The notes under the pieces are model-generated. The model was not told the origin of the DNA, did not search any database, and saw nothing but the letters and a program-made list of their open reading frames with translations. This document shows, piece after piece, positions 57,870-64,000 of a stretch of 64,000 bases of DNA (within the stretch, counting starts at the first letter, position 1; each line of letters opens with the position of its first letter). Made by a program: the position numbers and the translations under genes. Source of the stretch: Panax quinquefolius (taxonomy: Eukaryota > Streptophyta > Magnoliopsida > Apiales > Araliaceae); contig CM035170.1 of the NCBI GenBank assembly GCA_020205615.1, positions 58,728,486-58,792,485 of the forward strand, written 5' to 3'.

Positions 57870-58583
57870 CCCCGAGCGTGAAGTTGAATTCTTTATTGAC
57901 CTTGAACACGGTACAAAGCCCATTTCTAAAACCCCATATCGAATGGCTCCTATTGAACTTCAGGAGTTAAAGGTCCAACTCTGAGGAGTTGTTGGACATC
58001 GGTTTCATTCGTCCTAGTACATCTCCTTGGGGTGCTCTGTTTTATTTGTAAAGAAGAAGAAAGGCGGGAGTATGCGACTTTGTATTGACTATCGAGAATT
58101 AAACCATGTCACCATCAAGAATAGGTATCCGCTACTACCTCGTATTGATGACCTATTTGACCGATTGCAAGGAGCACAATTCTTCTCAAAGATCGATCTT
58201 CGATTTCGGATATCATGAAAGTGAAGATTTAGGCGAGGATATTCTAAAGGCGCTTGAGAACTCGGTACGGGCATTATGAATTCTTAGTCATGTCTTTTGG
58301 ATTGACTAATGCTCCTGTGGCTTTCATGGATATGATGAACCGAGTATTCAAGGATTATTTGGATCAATTTGTTGTCGTCTTTATTGACGACATCCTCATA
58401 TATTCCAAAAGTCGTGAAGATCATGAGCACCATTTGAAGCTGGTACTGCAAAGGCTTCGTGATAACAAGCTATATGCCAAGCTGAAGAAATGCGAGTTCT
58501 GGCTTGAGGAAGTAGCATTCCTTGGGCACGTGGTGTCAAAACATGGAGTATCTGTTGACCCGGCGAAGACTAAAGCAATATAA
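57870..58583 (+). pseudogene. Tekay reverse transcriptase of A'
   Basis: The N-terminal part near 57920-58020 (IEWLLLN- and [15 protein letters not shown]) is in shifted frames. The 58027-58218 stretch has [20 protein letters not shown] and [19 protein letters not shown]. After a shift the 58254-58583 frame has [14 protein letters not shown], the catalytic [18 protein letters not shown] and [17 protein letters not shown]. The TAA at 58581 replaces GAA of copy A. Confidence 0.92.
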
Positions 58584-59160
58584 AGTTGGGAACAACCGAA
58601 ATCAGTGACCGAAGTACGTAGCTTTTTGGGCTTAGCTGGTTATTATCGGAGATTTGTGGAAGGATTTTCTCGAATCGCTACTCCGTTAACCCAGCTGACT
58701 CGTAAAGATACAAAATTCGTATGGAGCAAGGAATGGGAAAAGAGTTTCCAAGATCTCAAGAAGAGACTCATTTCAGCACCTGTTCTGACAATACCATCTG
58801 GTTCGGATGGATTTGTTATCTACACCGATGCTTCAGGTAAAGGGTTAGGATGTGTTCTCATGCAACATGGGAAAGTCATAGCCTATGCCTCACGACAACT
58901 TAAAGAGTATTAAAGGAATTATCCTACTCATGATCTAGAGTTGGCAGCAGTCGTTTTCGCGCTAAAGATCTGGAGGCAATGTTTATATGGGGAGAAAGTG
59001 GAAATATATTCAGACCATAAAAGTCTCAAATATTTCTTCACCCAAAAGGAACTCAACATGCGGCAACGACGTTGGCTCGAGTTATTGAAAGATTACGACC
59101 ATACCATCCAATACCATCCTGGAAAAGCAAACGTGGTAGCTAACGCATTGAGTAGAAGAT
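58584..59160 (+). pseudogene. Tekay RNase H of A'
   Basis: Same frame as the RT end. It begins [20 protein letters not shown]. RNase H proper has [18 protein letters not shown], then [19 protein letters not shown] with the catalytic Glu, [11 protein letters not shown] with Asp, and [10 protein letters not shown], where the last Asp is usually in VVADALSRR and is Asn here. A TAA at 58911 sits where copy A has GAG. Only that stop interrupts the domain. Confidence 0.92.
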
Positions 59161-60755
59161 CATATGCGGGTACAAGTGCAATGTTGTTAACACAAAGGCC
59201 CATTTTGTATGACTTGCAAAGGATGGAGATAGAGATAAAGGCTCCAAGTACCCACGTGATGATATCAAGCATACGAGTAGAACCGACTTTAATTGATAAA
59301 GTTAAAGCTGCTCAAGCTACAGACATGGAGCTGATGCGTATGAAGAAGAAAGTGCAAGAAGGTGTTATTCCAGAAGCAAGAATCGATGAAGAAGGAATAC
59401 TTCGAGTCAACTCCAGACTTTGTGTTCCTAACGATTCTGACTTGAAGCATAGAATCATGATGGAGGCACACAACACACCGTTTGCAATCCATCATGGGAG
59501 TACCAAAATGTATCATGATCTTCGACATACATTTTGGTGGAATAATATGAAGAGAGAGATCGCGAAGTTTATCTCGAGGTGTTTAACTTGTCAACGTGTA
59601 AAGGCGAAGCATCAAGTGCCAAAGGGTCCATTGCAACCACTTGAGATTTTGAAATGAAAGTGGGAACACATTACCATGGATTTTGTTACGGGTCTTCCCA
59701 CGGTTTCTCAAGGCATAAATGCGATTTGGGTTATTGTTGATAGATTAACTAAGTCTGCTCATTTCTTGCCGATACAGGAGACTTATTCCCTTAAACGTCT
59801 TGCTCGTATGTACGTAAATGAAATTGTGAGATTGCATGGCATGCCAGTATCCATAGTTTCGGATCGTGACCCAAGATTCACTTCACGATTTTGGATTAGC
59901 TTGCAAAAAGCTATGGGCACGAATTTACGATTCAGTTCGGCATACCATCCTCAAACGGACGAGCAATCAGAGAGGACTATTCAAACTCTTAAAGATCTAT
60001 TAAGACTTTGTGTCCTAGATTTCAAAGGGAGTTGGGATTAGTACCTACCATTGGTGGAATTCTCCTACAATAACAGTTATCAGGCAAGTATAGGTGTGGC
60101 TCCATTTGAAGCATTGTATGGACGAAAATGTCGCTCTCCAATATGTTGGGATGAGGTGGGAGAAGCAAAATTGTTGGGACCAGAGTTGGTACGAATGACT
60201 ACAGAGAAGATCCAAATGATTCGACAACGTATACAAACAGCACAGGATCGACAAAAGAGTTATGCGAATCTTCATCGAAAGGACGTGGAATTTGACATTG
60301 GGGATCATGTATTGTTACGTATTGCTCCATGGAAGGGAGTTACAAAATTCAGGAAGAGAGGAAAGCTCAATCCACGATTTATTGGTCCATTTCAGATTCT
60401 TGACCGAGTAGGAAATGTGGCCTATAGACTCGCATTACCTCCAAGTATGTCTCGTGTTCATAATGTTTTTCATATATCTGTGCTACGTAAATATGTGAAA
60501 GACCCAAACCACGTTATTGAGTTAGAACCGGACGAGATAGCCGAAGACTTAACGTACGAAGAGGTACCTGTCAAGATCTTGGATAGGAAAGAGCATGTCC
60601 TACGCACAAAGGTCATACCACAAGTCAAAGTTTTGTGGAGGAACCATGCTATAGAGGAAATGACCTGGGAGTTGGAAACGGAAATGAAAGCGAGGTATCC
60701 TCACCTTTTCGAAACACCAGGTACGTACGTCAATTTCGAGGACGAAATTTCATAA
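59161..60755 (+). pseudogene. Tekay integrase and chromodomain of A'
   Basis: One frame throughout. The zinc-binding HHCC part has [18 protein letters not shown] and CLTCQRV. The catalytic core has D in [10 protein letters not shown] in [14 protein letters not shown], and E in [10 protein letters not shown] (SERT replaces the usual SERTI context intact). Then [47 protein letters not shown] and the chromodomain-like end [34 protein letters not shown]. Stops at 59655 (TGG to TGA compared with copy A) and 60039 (AAG to TAG). Otherwise intact to TAA at 60753. Confidence 0.92.
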
Positions 60756-60766
60756 GGAGGGGAGGT
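60753..60766 (+). other. Polypurine tract of A'
   Basis: TAAGGAGGGGAGGT directly before the 3' LTR start TGTAAGACCCC. Confidence 0.9.
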
Positions 60767-63385
60767 TGTAAGACCCCAACTTATTATAAATGAAATTGAA
60801 TTTCTCTATTTATTATTTTGAAATAGTAAGGGTTGAATTGATTAATGTGGTTAGTTATGGGTAAAATGCGCAAATATTTCAAATAAGCGAGTGGTTATAA
60901 AATATTCATTATTGTCGGGGAATATTCGTTTGGTCGTGGAATATTCTTCCTGTCGGAGAATATATTCATACTGACTGGCGCGACCTTTTGTGGGCCCCAT
61001 AACTGAAAAGCGATTGGATGAAGAAAGCGACAAGTATGAGTTTTTATAAATAACGACGTAGTTATTCTCAATGTTAACATTTGTTGGAATACCCGGTGGT
61101 TAAAACACGAATAATACACATTGTTGCACAAGAGAGTACACTGCAGTATTGCACCAATTATTGATTCTTACGTAAGAAGGCACTACTCAATAATTATTAC
61201 AGTAATTACTGTTCAATATTTTATTTTATTGATTCAATAATTGCTACGTTGAAATTTTATATTATTGTTGTTTTAATAATTGTCACTACACAATATTTCC
61301 CATTATCAGATCAATGATTCATATTATTTTAATAATATTATTAGATAACATTATTGGCAATGTCTAGAAAGTTATGTCTAAGGAGAGGTTTGGTCACCTA
61401 ATCAATTGGCGCTTGAGAAGGAGAAATTTTTATTGGAAAGCCCCTCTTTTCCTCGGGAGCTACACGGGTTGCCGAAGATTGTGATTCTGTAATATTATTT
61501 GTGAATAATTAATTATTGATTTATATGATAAGGAAAATATTCATTTTATGTGGATATAGATGGAGAAAATTTTAAAGTGACAATTGTTGAAAAATTGATA
61601 TTTTATCTTTTCTGATAAAATAATTCATTTAAATATATTATTATATTTTATTAATATAATAATGGTGATATTTTACAATGAGTGTGGGATATATGAATAA
61701 ATGAGGAGGAAGAGTATTTTTGTTACAAAAATTGTTTAAAACATGTTAAACATGTTTGTGGGCCCGTTTCTTGACTGAAATTTGATTATAGCCTGTAAAA
61801 TCACCCGTTTGTGGATTTGATCAACTTTTACATTTGGAATTTGAAAAACTTTCTTCGCAAAGTTGTAGAAATTGAATTTCCTATGGAATTACATAAGATT
61901 GAATTTTTTCGATAAAAGAGCTATTTATTACGAATTATTGAAGTTTGAAGTTCAGAATAATTGATTTTTGAAGTTTTAATTATTTTATTTAAGAAAAACG
62001 TTTTTCTTATTTATTGTGGGTGGGTGGGTGGTGATGTTGTGAAATTGTGGTGGTGTGCGTAGGAAATTTAATAAATTATATTAATATTATATTAAATTTT
62101 ACGCTTTTAGTGTTCTAAGCATTTTCCTATAAATAGGGTGCTTAGGTTAGAATTGAAAATCACACTAAGAAACTAAAGTTTTCTCTCTATAATATCGAGC
62201 GTATTTTTGTGAGTATTTTGATACTTTGAGTGTTCTTATCTGGGTGCAAGTTCCTTTCAGCACTATATCTAGTATTCCAATCAGAAGTAACATCTTTTTG
62301 AGGTAAGGGATGTTGTTTTCTTCTTAAATGATATTATTTTCTTCAATATCATTATACCGAAATATTGGTATGAACTTTTTATCAAATATGGAAACTTTTG
62401 TGTGGGGTTCTTATTCACTATATACACTATTATTTATTCCTTTATTCACGAATCTATTCATTTATTCATAGAAAATAAAAAATTTTCTTCTTTTTGTCCA
62501 AGATGTCTATTATGATTACTATCTTTGATTGTATCCATGTTTTGATCTTTATTTTTGAATTCTGCTTCAAAATTGGTTATTATGGAGTATTATTGAACTT
62601 GGATAAAACTGTAATACAAATCCCTAATATTTGTTCTTTTGCTTCACTGGATTCATTTTCTTTAAAATATTTTTCATCATCCTCAGTCCTAAATGATGAT
62701 ATTACTGAATATCTTTGGCCTGTAGTGCAAAGATGAATGATTTCTGATGAATATCTTTGGCCCGTAGTGCAAAGATGAACAGGTGTTTAGATGAACATGA
62801 CCAACTGGTGAATATCTTTGGCCTGTAGTGCAAAGATGAATATTTGATTCCAGATATATATATTGATTTATGTTACAGGGATAAAATATTGACGATGGAC
62901 TTTTAAATTCATAAATAGAAGATAGTAGATTTTATTCTTTACTTAACTCTTCTAATGAATTATTATTTCCGCTGCGAATATTGATTTAAAACTGGTTGTC
63001 TATTGTATTCTATTAGATTTTTCCCTGTTGAAGACTAACGATAATTTGTTCTATATTATCTTAGTCATAATGTTCTTTATTGGGCTAGTTGAGCTCACCT
63101 TTTTCCTTTTTGTTCCATTTTTCTTCTCAGGAGGCAAGAATGTAGCGAGATGGTTCTAGAAGTTATTTTAGTAGTCCTCACTATTTTGTAAAATAGTGTA
63201 TCAATAATTGTAATGAGGACTTATTTGAGAGTGGATATTGTCTAGATGACAATATTTGTATTTAAACTCACAGTTTAAGTGTTGTCGTATTTTGCACGAC
63301 AATTGTATTAATAAAGTTGTAGTTATTTCTGTACCATGTATTTGGCGACTCAGAATGGGTGTTGTATACCTATTTTGGGGTGTCA
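60767..63385 (+). repeat. 3' LTR of A'
   Basis: Colinear with 53296-55921. GAATATTC at 60920-60927 and 60939-60946, TATA 62128-62135, donor-like TTGAG/GTAAGG 62303, candidate acceptor CTTCTCAG ending 63130, three hairpins 62711-62838, AATAAA 63310-63315. Confidence 0.92.
62711..62838 (+). repeat. Array of three hairpins, A' 3' LTR
   Basis: ATCTTTG/CAAAGAT arms with loops gcctgtagtg, gcccgtagtg, gcctgtagtg. Confidence 0.82.
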
Positions 63386-63571
63386 TGGCTTAGTTTGAAG
63401 TTTCATTCTTGAATCTGGATAATTCTTTGAGGCATATTGAATTTGGAATTCTATGTTAGCTGGAAAAATGTGAGACTTACTTGCATCATAATCTAGTTGC
63501 ATAGCATGTAGTTGCATTTCATCTCGTATGCATTGCTTGAGGGCCAGCAATAGTTCAAGTTTGGGGGTATT
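63386..63571 (+). other. Athila-2 3' non-coding end and polypurine tract
   Basis: Sequence after the A' element leading into the Athila LTR. The purine tract is in CAAGTTTGGGGGTATT (63556-63571). No frame is seen. Confidence 0.75.
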
Positions 63572-64000
63572 TGATAAGTAGGTTTTATACCTACTTATTG
63601 GATATCAATTCACGAGAACTATGTTCATCTCAAGCACATTTTAGTATGTTTTTAGTTGCATTTTGTTTTATTTTGCATTACTTGTAATTAGAACTCCTCT
63701 AGTGTGAAAATGCAGGAAATGGCATAAGCTCAGCTATGGCAGGTGTTATGAGAATAACAAAGGCGTGGCAAACGGAATGTGTTGACAAGGAACTGAGTGA
63801 TTGTGAAGGACAAACAACAAGCAACAACAAAGAGATAGCGAGTGCAGTGACAGACGTAAGTATGCCAAGGCGCGCTTACTTACTAAAGCGATTCTTGCGC
63901 TCCATGACAGCAAGTAGAGAATGGAAATACACCTCACGCGCTATGCCACAATTTTTAATCATGGCGCCTCACTGGAGTAGCGTGTCTTGAGCCCATTTTG
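63572..64000 (+). repeat. 3' LTR of Athila-2, first 429 bases
   Basis: It starts TGATAAGTAGG and matches 11768 onward closely for about 250 bases, then diverges strongly in the CG-rich segment (about 63840-63990). Cut by the window end. Short frames here are non-coding. Confidence 0.85.

Larger units (their letters stand above)
53296..63385 (+). mobile_element. Ty3/gypsy Del/Tekay-type retrotransposon A', plus strand, both LTRs
   Basis: 5' LTR 53296-55921, internal 55922-60766, 3' LTR 60767-63385. It is the same family as A. The first LTR base pair is tt where tg is expected, and the 3' LTR ends gggtgtca where gggcgtcaca is expected. Possible duplication is ATGGT (53291-53295) and ATGGC (63385-63389), imperfect. 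The internal region has gag, protease, RT, RNase H, integrase and chromodomain in order. Confidence 0.92.
11768..64000 (+). mobile_element. Athila-2 retrotransposon, split by two nested clusters; right end outside window
   Basis: Its pieces in order are 5' LTR 11768-13314, gag 13577-15110, protease 15112-15779, the B0 cluster, RT/RNase H/integrase 37373-40469, the B array, a likely env-like fragment 52832-53295, Tekay A', 3' non-coding 63386-63571, and 3' LTR from 63572. Both LTRs start TGATA and agree closely for about 250 bases, with roughly nine substitutions counted by eye. The duplicated GTTTG flanking B0 shows that the gag-protease half and the RT half are one element. The Asp-tRNA primer site and FMDD RT are typical of Athila. 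Confidence 0.85.

Overview
The window is plant nuclear heterochromatin built entirely of LTR retrotransposons stacked inside one another. I see no host gene, tRNA or rRNA. Ty3/gypsy Athila elements, a chromodomain Ty3/gypsy element of Del/Tekay type, Ty1/copia elements with initiator-Met primer sites, and AT-rich DNA with (TA)n runs all point to a flowering plant, probably a eudicot. The species cannot be told. Almost every coding region is broken by stops and frameshifts.

Layout. (1) 1-9669: minus-strand Tekay element A, its 3' LTR cut by the window edge. (2) 9670-11767: pol remnant of an Athila element (Athila-1). (3) 11768 to beyond 64000: a second Athila (Athila-2), inserted in Athila-1 and itself split twice. 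Its pieces are the 5' LTR, gag and protease (11768-15779), RT, RNase H and integrase (37373-40734), a possible env-like fragment (52832-53295), and the 3' non-coding end and 3' LTR (63386-64000). (4) 15780-37372: minus-strand non-autonomous element B0, target duplication GTTTG. Its 5' LTR holds a solo Tekay LTR (21200-23914, duplication ACGTG) and a copia element (25682-36732, ATTAG). The copia 3' LTR in turn holds a solo LTR of the same copia family (27060-28948, CAAGG). (5) 40735-52831: plus-strand B family array LTR-internal-LTR-internal-LTR, the last LTR truncated. (6) 53296-63385: plus-strand Tekay element A', both LTRs present, pol nearly in one frame.

The most interesting content is the B family. 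It shares LTR ends, primer site, leader, first gag codons, a gag/protease junction, the chromodomain tail and the polypurine tract with Tekay, but has lost protease, RT, RNase H and most of integrase. In their place it has two reading frames I do not recognise: a charged coiled-coil frame in the internal region, and a frame of about 130 codons inside the LTR, absent from the Tekay LTR. B therefore looks like a LARD-type parasite that Tekay enzymes could copy, carrying conserved extra cargo.

Both families carry in each LTR an array of short hairpins with a near-constant 10-base loop and stems that change in a compensatory way, plus a conserved stem closed by a GAAA loop and a candidate leader intron. 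The copia family independently carries many hairpins with CTCC-type loops.
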